In this document: positions 51,701 to 58,813 of the stretch, one piece after another
Layout of the letters: the number at the start of each line of letters is the position of its first letter
Position numbering within the stretch: position 1 is the first letter of the stretch
DNA from: Clostridia bacterium
GTDB lineage: Bacteria > Bacillota > Clostridia > Oscillospirales > Acutalibacteraceae
Direction: 5' to 3'
NCBI GenBank assembly: GCA_017428525.1
Contig: JAFRQQ010000013.1
Span: forward strand, 1-64,000
Length of the DNA stretch: 64,000 nt
Translations under genes and position numbers: made by a program
The notes under the pieces: generated by a model
Databases searched by the model: none
Told to the model about the DNA's origin: nothing
The model's input: the letters and a program-made list of their open reading frames with translations, nothing else

Positions 51701-52847
51701 GCAGCGGGCCTTTGTCCGAACACAGGAGCATGAAATGCGTGTGCTGATAGGATTCCAGTTGCCCGCTGCCGTAGGTGCCGGAGGCGTGGGAAAAAACCGT
51801 GAACTCTTCCTCGCCGACCAGACGCAGCGGACGTTTGTCAAACATATAGTCGATCGTGCAATCGCCCTCCTGCGCGACCAGAAGCTCCGTATTCTCCGTG
51901 GGATCCGACTGGGCGTTGATGATGATCGGCTGCGCAGATTCCGGCATTGACTGCCCGGACGAAAACCCTTCGGCAAGCCAGGCACTGAATTCGCTTCTTG
52001 AGAGCCCCTCGTTATCCGTCTGCACCAGACCCACGCTGAAATTGGGAATCTCATTCAGATTGGAGACCCGCTCGATATCCACGTAATAATAGGCGATCGG
52101 CGACTCGACGTCCGTCGTGGCCTCGCGCGGGCTCGCGGTGCCGTCACGCCAGCCGAAGTTGCCTTTGTTGCTCTGGTTGAACATATTCGTGTTGATCGGT
52201 TTTCTGTTGTTCGCAAGGTACAGACCCCTGTTGCCGAGATAGATCAAATCTGTGGGGGTCGCGGTGTTGTTCCTGCCATCCGTTTTTGCTTCGTCGGATC
52301 TCTGCGCGCCCCAGACCAGGGTGGCGTAGCCCAGATATTGTTCGCCGCCGCCCCGCGCTTCGCTCAGGCAGCCGGTGGGCAGGCGATAGGGCTCGTAAAG
52401 ATACGTATAGCTCTTGGCAGTTTTCGTCACGCCGTCCACCACGAAGGTGGCAGTGTAGGTGATCATATCGCCGCCGTTGCCGGTGATTTCGAAATCGAGA
52501 TCTTCGATCGTGTCGGTGCCGTTGCAGGTCAGGCTCCTCACCGTGCCGCCCTCGGTGGTGATGGTCACGCTCGTTGCGCCGTCGCAGTGGAAATACAGCC
52601 TGGCGGTTTCCTCCATCGGCTCGAGCTTGCGATCCTGCTGATCCCACTGATTGCGGTAGCTGTTCAGATACCACTGCTTGCCGTACTCGCCCACCTTGAG
52701 ATAGACGCACTCCGGCACGTAGAACCGGACCTTCGGCGCGGCAGCCGCCTGCGTCTTCGGCGTGAAGGTCAGCGAAATCGACGGCGCCATGGCAAGCACC
52801 AAGGCCAGCGAAAGGAGCAGGGCAAGGCTCTTTTTCACGTGTTTCAT
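48795..52847 (-). CDS. Giant secreted protein with InlB/Listeria-Bacteroides repeats
   Basis: 1350 residues. The signal peptide is MKHVKKSLALLLSLALVLAM with cleavage near QAAAA. Residues about 45-850 are a large ectodomain with no family I can name; it contains a carbohydrate-binding-like beta region (about 620-790). Residues about 865-1234 are five InlB B/Flg_new-type repeats (KYNANGGSGAPDAQTKTHG, GYTFTGWNTKSNGSGTGYA, LFAQWKAN), alternating between two subtypes. An Ig-like domain (about 1238-1322) and the tail TGFFAKLVAFFRGLFGKLPV follow. This is probably a surface adhesin or a host- or glycan-binding protein. There is no LPxTG or SLH anchor, so the tail may retain it. AAAGGAGG precedes the start. 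Confidence 0.9.
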   Translation of the reverse strand: MKHVKKSLALLLSLALVLAMAPSISLTFTPKTQAAAAPKVRFYVPECVYLKVGEYGKQWYLNSYRNQWDQQDRKLEPMEETARLYFHCDGATSVTITTEGGTVRSLTCNGTDTIEDLDFEITGNGGDMITYTATFVVDGVTKTAKSYTYLYEPYRLPTGCLSEARGGGEQYLGYATLVWGAQRSDEAKTDGRNNTATPTDLIYLGNRGLYLANNRKPINTNMFNQSNKGNFGWRDGTASPREATTDVESPIAYYYVDIERVSNLNEIPNFSVGLVQTDNEGLSRSEFSAWLAEGFSSGQSMPESAQPIIINAQSDPTENTELLVAQEGDCTIDYMFDKRPLRLVGEEEFTVFSHASGTYGSGQLESYQHTHFMLLCSDKGPLRQSYFDAMENSCDRQPGNVESGWDAYQEAMKNAAKVLGNPDSAREDSERARQALVAARQAMVGKAASVTRSTAVRSGPDSYDIYAQVESNGYSSVRDVIFISWTPPEKLDDLKNYYGYRENWELYTERRGTQGDYLVDGQSYNYRFVEHLSDHNDERGAYITQIYAYNGMDVCSHNEATDISIRFDNEYKVNYASDGSSTGATAAQTLTSGVPGSAAANGFARGVPANICNAAGDRVLYTRNVPNVFDGWVCATATPDYYVNVADSGRFYGSNTFNIDDKTSFYTTIFENTIPGPFLQGEVYTLEFDAATPKNLQIGLSGGEDDRVPTVLAGNGTTSTSDTTVYANTNAGTPGEFVHFTVTFTIDERGCGDADKTLRVRLQNTESPNSAPWGQVRNFKFRQTKFAEGSRMINLSTGGDVTMTAQWKPGTFKLPGSEGSDSSEVGYKLVGWRIDGETPSKVYLPGETVEVGKETRFCEVTELKTYEVKYNANGGSGAPDAQTKTHGTALTLSDQKPTRTGYTFTGWNTKSNGSGTGYAAGASYTANADAELFAQWKANTFAVKYNANGGENAPADQTKTYGKTLTLSDQVPTREGYTFTVWNTKVGGGGTSYAPGASYTKNAAVTFYAQWTQNPFTLTYNANGGAGAPEAQQGIGTVTLSDAQPTRTGYSFLGWSEDPNATAAPIRPGAEFDLAADTTLYAVWKANAYAVRYNANGGEGAPANQTKTYGTALTLSDQTPTRAGYTFAVWNTKADGTGTSYAPGASYTKNATVTLYAQWTQNPFTLTYDANGGDGAPAAQQGIGAITLSAAQPARKGYAFRGWSEDPNATAAQAQAGAQFNLAADTTLYAVWEELPPPVVSIKNYTATKSVDYKTTITFTAITADAPADAVVHWFVDGKDVGTGETYKKEKATADYTVQCRLIGSDGSVLAESEVETVKVNTGFFAKLVAFFRGLFGKLPVIVQTVKETF
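49146..50255. repeat. Five in-gene tandem repeats (~220 bp each)
   Basis: Repeats coding for about 73-75 residues each alternate between a YNANGG...NTK...YAQW form and a YNANGG...QQGIG...SEDPNATAA form. Long stretches are nearly identical in DNA, making this a hot spot for recombination and assembly collapse. Confidence 0.85.
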
Positions 52848-53016
52848 GCTTTTTCCTCCTTTGCAATGGATGGACAGTTCTCTGTGCGGCAGGGCGTGTC
52901 TGCTGCCTGCAGGTCAAAGCAGCCGCGGGATTTCATCTTTCTGTTTCTCTGCTTGCGGATCCTCCGGCGGTACGGTCGCATCCGTGCCCGTCGGCCCCGC
53001 TGTTTTCATTCAAATC

Positions 53017-53340
53017 CTAAAAATGCTTCAGGCCGGGATCGTTCATCAGGCGTTTCCGGCTGATGCCGTAGTTTTCTTCCGGGAAGCGTTCAAGCAGCGC
53101 ATCGAGAAACTCCTCAAAGGTGCCGAAGAACCATTCGATCGGCAGCTCGTTCGTGCCGCCCGCGCCGTCGTTGTGCCCGGCGCCCCGCCATCCGACCTGC
53201 TAGGTCAGCGCGTAGCTTCCGTCCGCGCGCCGCTCAAACACATAGCGTTCCAGCCAGCTCCAGTCGTCGACATACAGCGGCCTGTCCCCATGCCGGAAAC
53301 AGTCAAAGATACAGTGCGATTTCGGCTTGTTTTTCTTCAT
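53017..53340 (-). pseudogene. Small gene interrupted by an in-frame amber codon
   Basis: From the ATG at 53340 (GGAGAAACC upstream), 46 codons read MKKNKPKSHCIFDCFRHGD and continue to ERRADGSYALT. A TAG follows at 53200-53202. The same frame then continues for 60 codons (QVGWRGAGHNDGAGGTN, IEWFFGTFEEFLDALLERFP) to a second TAG at 53017. Both halves have the composition of real protein and share codon bias with neighbours, so this is probably one 107-residue protein broken by a single base change. I do not recognise the family. It lies 18 bases after the Dabb gene and may be the end of that operon. Readthrough or sequencing error are alternatives. Confidence 0.65.
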
Positions 53341-53358
53341 TCCGGTTTCTCCTTCCGA

Positions 53359-53646
53359 TCAGACCTCAAAATCGCAGGCGACGGAGGCGCTGCGGACCTC
53401 GTGCATCCGCTTGCGGACGGGCTGATGCACGGGATGGGTCTGATAGGCCTGAAATGACGCCATGCTGTCAAACACGGTGATCAGCGCCAGGTCGTAGGAG
53501 CGCGCGCTGTGCAGCACGTCCTGCCCGGCCTCGAGGTCGAGCATCCCCTCGATTTTCCCCTTCATGCCGTAGAAATTCTCCACCAGCTGCGGAATCTCGT
53601 CGCGGTACTCCTCTTTGATTTTGAATAAAACGATATGACGGATCAA
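53359..53646 (-). CDS. Dabb (stress-responsive A/B barrel) domain protein
   Basis: 95 residues forming a single dimeric alpha/beta barrel (Dabb) unit. The family start MIRHIVLFKIKEEYRDE is clear, followed by GMLDLEAGQDVLHS, SYDLALITVFDS, and the conserved FQAYQTHPVHQPVRKRMHEV with the HPxH-type motif. Such proteins form homodimers and are either small monooxygenase-like enzymes or stress proteins of unknown function. It overlaps the C_GCAxxG gene by 4 bases, so it is co-translated with it. It lacks a signal peptide. The substrate cannot be inferred. Confidence 0.92.
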   Translation of the reverse strand: MIRHIVLFKIKEEYRDEIPQLVENFYGMKGKIEGMLDLEAGQDVLHSARSYDLALITVFDSMASFQAYQTHPVHQPVRKRMHEVRSASVACDFEV

Positions 53647-54104
53647 GCGGGTTCCTCCTTCGTTTCCGCCAGCAGCTCGTCCAGCAGCGCGGCGGCGTCG
53701 CCCACCAGACGCAGGCAGGGGCGTTTCGCGTAAAACTCCGGCGTGCGCGCCTCGGGGATGCCGCCGGGCGTGGTCGCCACGTTTTTGAGCAGGTCCTTGC
53801 AGCGCAGCGCGCCGTTGCGTTCCTCAAAGCGGTGACCGTAGGTCTGGATCTGTTTGTAAAGTTCACGCTTGGCCGCGGGATCCTTGGGATCGTCGTAGCC
53901 GCGCAGGGCGCCGAGCGCGAGCATCGCGCCGCTGACCGTGCCGCAGACCTCGCGCAGCCGGCCGATCCCGCCGCCGAAGGGCGCGGAGAGCCGGGCGGCT
54001 TCGTCCGGATCCATGCCGGTCACGTCGCAGAACGCGCAGCACACCGCCTGCGCGCAGTTATAGCCTTCCATAAACAGGCGTTTTGCTTCTTCTTCGTGGT
54101 TCAT
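53643..54104 (-). CDS. C_GCAxxG_C_C family redox-type protein
   Basis: 153 residues. The family name pattern is visible: GYNCAQAVCCAFC near 14-26, then GGIGRLREVCGTVSGAMLAL and a late Cys in NGALRCKDLLKN. The spaced Cys residues and Gly-rich loop suggest a metal or redox site, as in split-Soret cytochrome-related proteins. Function is not established for most members. The start MNHEEEAKRLF is copied almost exactly at the beginning of the next gene upstream (54101-54967). It overlaps that gene by 4 bases and the Dabb gene by 4 bases. A GGAGG site precedes the start. Confidence 0.88.
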   Translation of the reverse strand: MNHEEEAKRLFMEGYNCAQAVCCAFCDVTGMDPDEAARLSAPFGGGIGRLREVCGTVSGAMLALGALRGYDDPKDPAAKRELYKQIQTYGHRFEERNGALRCKDLLKNVATTPGGIPEARTPEFYAKRPCLRLVGDAAALLDELLAETKEEPA

Positions 54105-54106
54105 GG
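54072..54106. repeat. 35-bp direct repeat, copy 1
   Basis: Covers the start region of the C_GCAxxG gene (AAACAGGCGTTTTGCTTCTT and onward to TCATGG). It matches copy 2 at 54935-54969 in 33 of 35 positions and in the same orientation. Confidence 0.85.
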
Positions 54107-54967
54107 CGCAGCCTCCATTTCTTCCTTGCCGAAGCGCCGTTCGTAAGCCTCGGCAACCGCTTTAGACATTATGGCCGTTTCAGAGGCCCAGAAAACTTTG
54201 TTTTCCATATATTCCAGACCTATATCCTCGCAAACGTCTTCCAGCTGCGCAGCATCGAACAGTTCGAAAACAGACAGCCACTTGCTTTCGACCTTCAGAT
54301 TCTCGGTGCGGATGGCGTTCGGCTCACATTTCAGGGCGCAAAAAGATTCCTTCGCCGTGAAGCAGGGCCTGCCGTTTGATTCCGAGCTGACCTTCGCCTC
54401 CGAGCAGCGGATATAATACTTGCCGTCCTGTGAAAAAACAAGATCAATCACAATATAGGAGCGGCCATAGGACCCCTCGGGACACGACGCCCAGTGCACA
54501 ATGTTTTTGATCCACTGAATTCCCTCGGGAATCTTCAGTACTTTTTCAGTTGAAATCTCTTTGATTCTTTCCCTCGTTTTCACGCTTGCCAGGATATCGG
54601 TGTTCTGTCCCGATTGCAGCTGACGGGCATTGATCGTCCATTCATACTGCGCACCGGTTTTTATTATAAGGTTTTGATCCTTCAGGCCTTTCAAAATACG
54701 GGCGGCCCGGTTAAAAGGGAGGTTGCAGACCCGTTGGATCGTGGTGATTGCGGGATACCGGATTTGCGCAATCTTCAAAAGGGCATCGACCGGAAGATCC
54801 AGATCGGCCGGAGCAATCGCCATGCGCACCTTTCCCACGTCTGCATAGAATGCGGGGAACGGCGGCGGCGCCTGCGGAATCGTTCGTTTCAATGACGCGG
54901 CCTGCGGCGTTTGCGCAAAACTGCGGTCTTTCGCAAACAGGCGTTTTGCCTCTTCTTCATGGTTCAT
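54101..54967 (-). CDS. Unknown protein with FtsK-gamma-like winged helix, foreign-looking
   Basis: 288 residues. The first 11 residues (MNHEEEAKRLF) duplicate the start of the next gene. Residues about 60-112 look like a winged helix of FtsK-gamma type (ALLKIAQIRYPAITTIQRVC, NLPFNRAARILKGLKDQNLI), suggesting DNA binding. Residues about 145-288 are a second domain (YGRSYIVIDLVFSQDGKYYI, FCALKCEPNAIRTENLKVES) that I do not recognise. The DNA from 54110 to 54800 is visibly AT-richer than its surroundings, with different codon choice. It is bounded by 35-bp direct repeats. An AAGGAG site precedes the start. It seems to be an acquired gene that took over the start of the C_GCAxxG gene. Confidence 0.7.
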   Translation of the reverse strand: MNHEEEAKRLFAKDRSFAQTPQAASLKRTIPQAPPPFPAFYADVGKVRMAIAPADLDLPVDALLKIAQIRYPAITTIQRVCNLPFNRAARILKGLKDQNLIIKTGAQYEWTINARQLQSGQNTDILASVKTRERIKEISTEKVLKIPEGIQWIKNIVHWASCPEGSYGRSYIVIDLVFSQDGKYYIRCSEAKVSSESNGRPCFTAKESFCALKCEPNAIRTENLKVESKWLSVFELFDAAQLEDVCEDIGLEYMENKVFWASETAIMSKAVAEAYERRFGKEEMEAAP

Positions 54968-54969
54968 GG
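54935..54969. repeat. 35-bp direct repeat, copy 2
   Basis: Second copy, at the start of the foreign-looking gene; two mismatches to copy 1. The two copies bound a unit of about 863 bases. Confidence 0.85.
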
Positions 54970-55032
54970 GTTTCTCCTTGTGAATTCGTGTTGATGCGCA
55001 GCCGTTGGATGGTTGGGCAATCGGCGGGCAGT

Positions 55033-55058
55033 GTAGGGAACGCTGTTTCAGCGTTCCG
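55033..55058. repeat. GTAGGG-type palindromic repeat
   Basis: GTAGG then GAACGCTGTTTCAGCGTTC, a perfect stem of GAACGCTG/CAGCGTTC type. An identical copy lies at 55289-55314. A second small palindrome ATGCGCC-GCA-GGCGCAT follows at 55060-55076. Confidence 0.85.
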
Positions 55059-55077
55059 CATGCGCCGCAGGCGCATC

Positions 55078-55134
55078 ACTCCCTCCGTCACGGCTGCGCC
55101 GTGCCACCTCCCTCAGAGAGGGAGGCTGTTTTTG
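55078..55134. repeat. Double-hairpin dispersed repeat
   Basis: Two adjacent hairpins, CACGGCTGCGCCGTG (55089-55103) and CCTCCCTC-AGA-GAGGGAGG (55107-55125), ending CTGTTTTTG. I recall similar blocks as dispersed elements in gut Clostridia. The T-run could also make it a terminator on the plus strand. Confidence 0.7.
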
Positions 55135-55188
55135 TATCGCCGGTTCCGCTGTGCATTCCGCAGGCAACCGCGCGGCTGATGCCGCAGC

Positions 55189-55214
55189 GGCAAGCATGTA
55201 TGCTTGCCCTACGG
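55189..55214. repeat. CCCTACGG-type palindromic repeat
   Basis: Perfect palindrome GGCAAGCATGTATGCTTGCC followed by CTACGG. Confidence 0.85.
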
Positions 55215-55232
55215 TGCGGTCGGCGGCGATCA

Positions 55233-55256
55233 GGTAGGGGCGGATAGCATCCGCCC
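55233..55256. repeat. GTAGGG-type palindromic repeat
   Basis: GTAG followed by the stem GGGCGGATAGCATCCGCCC. Confidence 0.8.
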
Positions 55257-55288
55257 GCAAATCAAGCAGGAAGCCATCGGTGTGCGGT

Positions 55289-55314
55289 GTAGGGAACGCT
55301 GTTTCAGCGTTCCG
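55289..55314. repeat. GTAGGG-type palindromic repeat (identical second copy)
   Basis: Identical in 26 bases to the copy at 55033-55058, same orientation. Confidence 0.85.
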
Positions 55315-55363
55315 ACCGCGCGGCACGCGCGGCGTTTCGCCGGCAAATCGTCGGTCCGCCCGC

Positions 55364-55388
55364 GGGCGATCAATGATCGCCCCTACGG
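55364..55388. repeat. CCCTACGG-type palindromic repeat
   Basis: Stem GGGCGATCAATGATCGCCC followed by CTACGG; close to the copy at 11836. The 537-base stretch 54968-55504 holds only these repeats and the terminator below; I see no gene in it. Confidence 0.85.
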
Positions 55389-55457
55389 TGCGCAGCAGTC
55401 AAATTGTTGTTCCTTCGGCGGGCGGGCAAGGGCGGAACGCCGTTCCTGCTTCGTTTT

Positions 55458-55492
55458 GCAAAAGAAGCTCCCGAGCATACCCCGGGAGCTTC
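55458..55492 (-). terminator. Rho-independent terminator of Fe-S pair operon
   Basis: Minus-strand stem GAAGCTCCCG / CGGGAGCTTC with a 9-base loop and a TTTTGC tail, just after the GGGtGRT gene. Confidence 0.85.
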
Positions 55493-55504
55493 CTGCTGTT
55501 TCAA

Positions 55505-56524
55505 TTATTTATTCATTGCCTGCTGCACCGCAACGGCGACCGCGACGGTCATGCCGACCATCGGGTTGTTGCCGGCGCCCAGGAAGCCCATCATCTCCAC
55601 GTGCGCGGGCACGGAGGAGGAGCCTGCAAACTGCGCGTCGGAATGCATGCGGCCCATGGTGTCGGTCATGCCGTAGGAGGCGGGGCCTGCCGCCATGTTG
55701 TCCGGATGCAGGGTACGGCCGGTGCCGCCGCCGGAAGCGACGGAGAAATACTTCTTGCCGGCTTCCCAGCGTTCTTTCTTATAGGTGCCCGCCACAGGAT
55801 GCTGGAAGCGGGTCGGGTTCGTGGAGTTGCCGGTGATGGAAACATCCGCGCCCTCATGCCACATGATGGCGACGCCTTCGCGCACGTCATCCGCGCCGTA
55901 GCAGTTGACCTTCGCGCGGTCGCCCGTGGAATACGCGGTCTTGCTCACGACGGTCAGGGCATGATCTTCCTTGACGTCGGCGGAGAGATAATCGTATTTC
56001 GTCTGCACATAGGTGAAGCCGTTGATGCGGCTGATGATCATTGCGGCGTCCTTGCCCAGACCGTTCAGAATCACGCGCAGGGGCTTCTGACGGACTTTGT
56101 TGGCGTTCAGTGCGATTTTGATCGCGCCCTCGGCGGCCGCAAAGGATTCGTGACCGGCAAGGAAGGCGAAGCACTCGGTGTCCTCATCGAGGAGCATCGC
56201 GCCCAGATTGCCGTGGCCGATGCCGACCTGACGCTGATCCGCAACGGAGCCGGGGATGCAGAATGCCTGCAGGCCCACGCCGATCCATCTGGCGGCGTCG
56301 GCGGCGCTCTTCGCATTCTCCTTCATCGCGATCGCGGCGCCCAGCTCGTAGGCCCACTTCACATTTTCAAAGCAGATGGGCTGCGTGCTCTCAACGATGC
56401 TGTAAGCGTCCACGCCCATGCCGTTGGTATATGCCTTCACATCCTCAAAGCTCTTGAAGCCGTATTTGTCAAGAACGGGCTGCAGCTGCGGGATGCGGCC
56501 TTCATAGTTTTCAAACAATGCCAT
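55505..56524 (-). CDS. GGGtGRT protein
   Basis: 339 residues. The family name motif SGGGTGRTLHPDN is present near 275. Other conserved blocks are GVGLQAFCIPGSVADQRQVG, IGHGNLGAMLL, FLAGHESFAAAEGAIKIALN and the Gly-rich end GFLGAGNNPMVGMTVAVAVA. The family is nearly always encoded next to a NifU-like iron-sulfur scaffold, as here (15 bases downstream of it), so it is thought to work in Fe-S handling; the reaction is not known. It is soluble and probably cytosolic. The start has a GAGGGG site. It is the second and last gene of the operon before a terminator. Family assignment is firm. Confidence 0.93.
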   Translation of the reverse strand: MALFENYEGRIPQLQPVLDKYGFKSFEDVKAYTNGMGVDAYSIVESTQPICFENVKWAYELGAAIAMKENAKSAADAARWIGVGLQAFCIPGSVADQRQVGIGHGNLGAMLLDEDTECFAFLAGHESFAAAEGAIKIALNANKVRQKPLRVILNGLGKDAAMIISRINGFTYVQTKYDYLSADVKEDHALTVVSKTAYSTGDRAKVNCYGADDVREGVAIMWHEGADVSITGNSTNPTRFQHPVAGTYKKERWEAGKKYFSVASGGGTGRTLHPDNMAAGPASYGMTDTMGRMHSDAQFAGSSSVPAHVEMMGFLGAGNNPMVGMTVAVAVAVQQAMNK

Positions 56525-56539
56525 TGTTCGCCCCTCCTC

Positions 56540-57241
56540 TCAGTCTTTGCGCGGGTCGATCCATTTGACCGCGCCGTCTTCCGCCTTGAACCGGCCGTAG
56601 GTGCCGAGGTTCTGTTCGTATGCTTCGTTGGGGGAAACGCCCTTCTTGATGGCGTCCATCATCTTGCCCAGGCTCAGGAACTGATAGCCGCAGACCTGGT
56701 CGTTTTCATCGAGCGCCATTTTGACCACATAGCCCTCGGTCATCTCCAGATAACGCGTGCCCTTTGCGCGCGTGCCGTACATCGTGCCGACCATGGAGCG
56801 CAGGCCCTTGCCCAGATCCTCCAGACCGGCGCCGATGCGCAGGCCGTCCTCGGAAAACGCGGACTGCGTGCGGCCGTAGACGATTTGCAGGAAGAGCTCA
56901 CGCATGGCGGTATTGATCGCGTCGCAGACAAGGTCGGTGTTCAGCGCCTCCAGAATGGTCTTGCCCGGCAGGATCTCGCTGGCCATGGCCGCGGAATGGG
57001 TCATGCCGGAGCAGCCGATCGTTTCCACCAGCGCCTCCTCGATCACGCCGTCCTTGACATTCAGGCTCAGCTTGCAGGTGCCCTGCTGCGGTGCGCACCA
57101 GCCGATGCCGTGCGTATAGCCGGAAATATCCTTGATTTCTTTGGCCTGGATCCACTTGCCCTCCTCGGGAATCGGGGCGGGGCCGTGGTGCGGGCCCTTT
57201 GCAACACAAACCATTTCTTCAACTTCTTTTGTGTATTGCAT
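56540..57241 (-). CDS. Iron-sulfur cluster assembly scaffold-like (NifU-type) protein
   Basis: 233 residues. The NifU/IscU-like core holds three Cys in the usual order: GIGWCAPQQGTC, VETIGCSGMTHSAAMASEIL and ALNTDLVCDAINTAMRELFL. It is longer than IscU (about 130) and has a C-terminal extension (GYVVKMALDENDQVCGYQFL, EAYEQNLGTYGRFKAEDGAV) that is specific to the form paired with GGGtGRT proteins. It is expected to assemble or transfer Fe-S clusters in the cytosol. It is the first gene of the pair, with a consensus promoter at 57300-57328. How it divides work with the main SUF or ISC system is unknown. Confidence 0.9.
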   Translation of the reverse strand: MQYTKEVEEMVCVAKGPHHGPAPIPEEGKWIQAKEIKDISGYTHGIGWCAPQQGTCKLSLNVKDGVIEEALVETIGCSGMTHSAAMASEILPGKTILEALNTDLVCDAINTAMRELFLQIVYGRTQSAFSEDGLRIGAGLEDLGKGLRSMVGTMYGTRAKGTRYLEMTEGYVVKMALDENDQVCGYQFLSLGKMMDAIKKGVSPNEAYEQNLGTYGRFKAEDGAVKWIDPRKD

Positions 57242-57299
57242 GTGTGTTCGTTCCTCCTGTTCATAGTTTCATGCGCGGGATCGTAAGGTTTCCCAATTT

Positions 57300-57328
57300 A
57301 TTATAAACAGAATTACGGGGATTGTCAA
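57300..57328 (-). promoter_or_regulatory. Consensus promoter of Fe-S pair operon
   Basis: Minus-strand TTGACA, 17 bases, TATAAT; 58 bases from the start codon. Confidence 0.85.
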
Positions 57329-57429
57329 TGAAAACTTGCAAAAGAACGGACGGAATCCGCCGATTTCCGCCGCGCGGATCGCTCCGCCCTGCCGCCGCCG
57401 CTTTTTTATTCGGAATCGGCAACATCTCC

Positions 57430-57458
57430 TTGACAATCCCTGCCATCTATGATTTAAT
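57430..57458 (+). promoter_or_regulatory. Promoter of GH-A-like hydrolase gene
   Basis: TTGACA, 17 bases, TTTAAT; 46 bases from the start codon. Confidence 0.65.
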
Positions 57459-57504
57459 GAATGCAGAAAAAAGCCGGATTCACTGGCCCGAAGGAGGATC
57501 CGAT

Positions 57505-58746
57505 ATGCAGTTTCCCAGCATGCTCACAAAGATCGGCGCGTTCCTGCTCGCCGTGCTCATTCCGATCATCGCGCTCATATTTTTGCCGTTCACGCGCACG
57601 GTCGACCCCAAGGCGACGGCGCTCCGGGAACAGATGGGCGGCTTCATGTGCGGCATCTGCCACACCGTGCCGGACTATGACAAAATCAAGGAAGCCAACA
57701 TCGACTGGCTGCGCGAGGATATCCCCTATCCCTTCGACGAGAACGGCGAACCGTCGTTTTACTATGAATATTGGAAAGGCGAGCTGCAGGAATACGTCGA
57801 TCACGGCATCCGCATCCTGGGCGTGACGCCCTATCCGAAGGATTACCTCTACTTCGGGCTGGACAGCCGCAAAGAAGAAGACCTCCCCCGCATCCGGCAG
57901 GTGGCGCAATTCCTGATGAACGACCTGCGCGACCTTGTGGACGGCTTCCAGATCACCAATGAAATGGGCGTCGAGCGCTTCACCGACCCGCTGACGATCG
58001 ACGAGGCGGCCGATTTCATCGGCGTGCAGCTCGAGGCCATGGCGCCGATCAAGGGCGACAAGATCATCGGCTACAACCTCGGCGGCCCGGGCTATTACAC
58101 GCTGGCCTTCAAGATGATGAAATACAACAAATACTGCGATTACATCGGCTGTGATCTCTATCTCGGCTCGTTTGACAACATCATCAAAGACATCAACACC
58201 TATTTCTCGGTGCTGCAGGCCGTGCGCGCGATCACGCAGAAGCCGATCATCATGATGGAATTCGGCTACATCGGCTACGGCGAGCCGAAAACCCGGGCGG
58301 AAAAGAATGCGATCCTGCAACAATACGGCTACAGCTCCGAGGAAGAGGTGGCCAAGGACGTCGACGGCTTCATCAACAATCTGCCGCCGCGGCTGAAGGA
58401 GGAATTCATCGCGCTGTACGGCGACCGCAGCGACGAGGAGAAGTGCAAGCTGCTCTTCCACAGCGAATACGCCTACCACATCTACTGCGAACTGCCCGAA
58501 GGCACCGGCCTGTACGGCTATCCCCACACGCCCGAGGGGCAGGCGAAATTCTTCTCCTATCTGATCCCGAAGTTCAAGCAGCTGCCGTGGATCATCGGCG
58601 CGTTCGTCTATATGTGGGAGGACAGCGAATACTGCTACGTCTGCGGACAGTCGGACTGCCCGGTGGAAACCGGCTGGGGCATCGTGGACGGCGAAGGCAA
58701 TCCGAAGCCCGCCTACTACGCGGTGCAGAAGGCGTTTGCCGATTGA
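57505..58746 (+). CDS. Membrane-anchored GH-A clan glycoside hydrolase-like protein
   Basis: 413 residues starting at 57505 (GAAGGAGG). A single N-terminal helix (IGAFLLAVLIPIIALIFLPF) anchors it to the membrane with the rest outside. The body is a TIM barrel with the clan GH-A pattern: strand-4 Asn-Glu in FQITNEMGVERF (N152-E153, acid/base) and strand-7 Glu in IIMMEFGYIGYGE (E252, nucleophile). HTVPDYDKIKEANIDWLRED at strand 1 and AFVYMWEDSEYCYVC at strand 8 fit the barrel. I cannot assign a GH family number. It probably hydrolyses a beta-linked glycan at the cell surface. Monocistronic with a strong terminator. Four Cys near the end (CYVCGQSDC) are unusual. Confidence 0.75.
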   Translation: MQFPSMLTKIGAFLLAVLIPIIALIFLPFTRTVDPKATALREQMGGFMCGICHTVPDYDKIKEANIDWLREDIPYPFDENGEPSFYYEYWKGELQEYVDHGIRILGVTPYPKDYLYFGLDSRKEEDLPRIRQVAQFLMNDLRDLVDGFQITNEMGVERFTDPLTIDEAADFIGVQLEAMAPIKGDKIIGYNLGGPGYYTLAFKMMKYNKYCDYIGCDLYLGSFDNIIKDINTYFSVLQAVRAITQKPIIMMEFGYIGYGEPKTRAEKNAILQQYGYSSEEEVAKDVDGFINNLPPRLKEEFIALYGDRSDEEKCKLLFHSEYAYHIYCELPEGTGLYGYPHTPEGQAKFFSYLIPKFKQLPWIIGAFVYMWEDSEYCYVCGQSDCPVETGWGIVDGEGNPKPAYYAVQKAFAD

Positions 58747-58771
58747 GAATATGAATGCATGATGCGAAAAG

Positions 58772-58804
58772 CGCCTGCAGGTCCGGCCTGCAGGCGTTTA
58801 AACT
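58772..58804 (+). terminator. Rho-independent terminator of GH-A-like gene
   Basis: Stem CGCCTGCAG / CTGCAGGCG with a 7-base loop and a TTTAAACTTT tail; convergent position for the next gene. Confidence 0.8.
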
Positions 58805-58813
58805 TTGCTGTTG

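Noticed and set aside
53200..53202. TAG as a pyrrolysine or other recoded codon
   Set aside because: No pyl genes or downstream recoding structure are visible, and the protein is not a methyltransferase; a nonsense mutation or sequencing error is simpler.
55033..55388. Possible CRISPR array
   Set aside because: Repeat units differ in sequence and spacing is irregular; each is an individual palindrome, and no cas genes are present.
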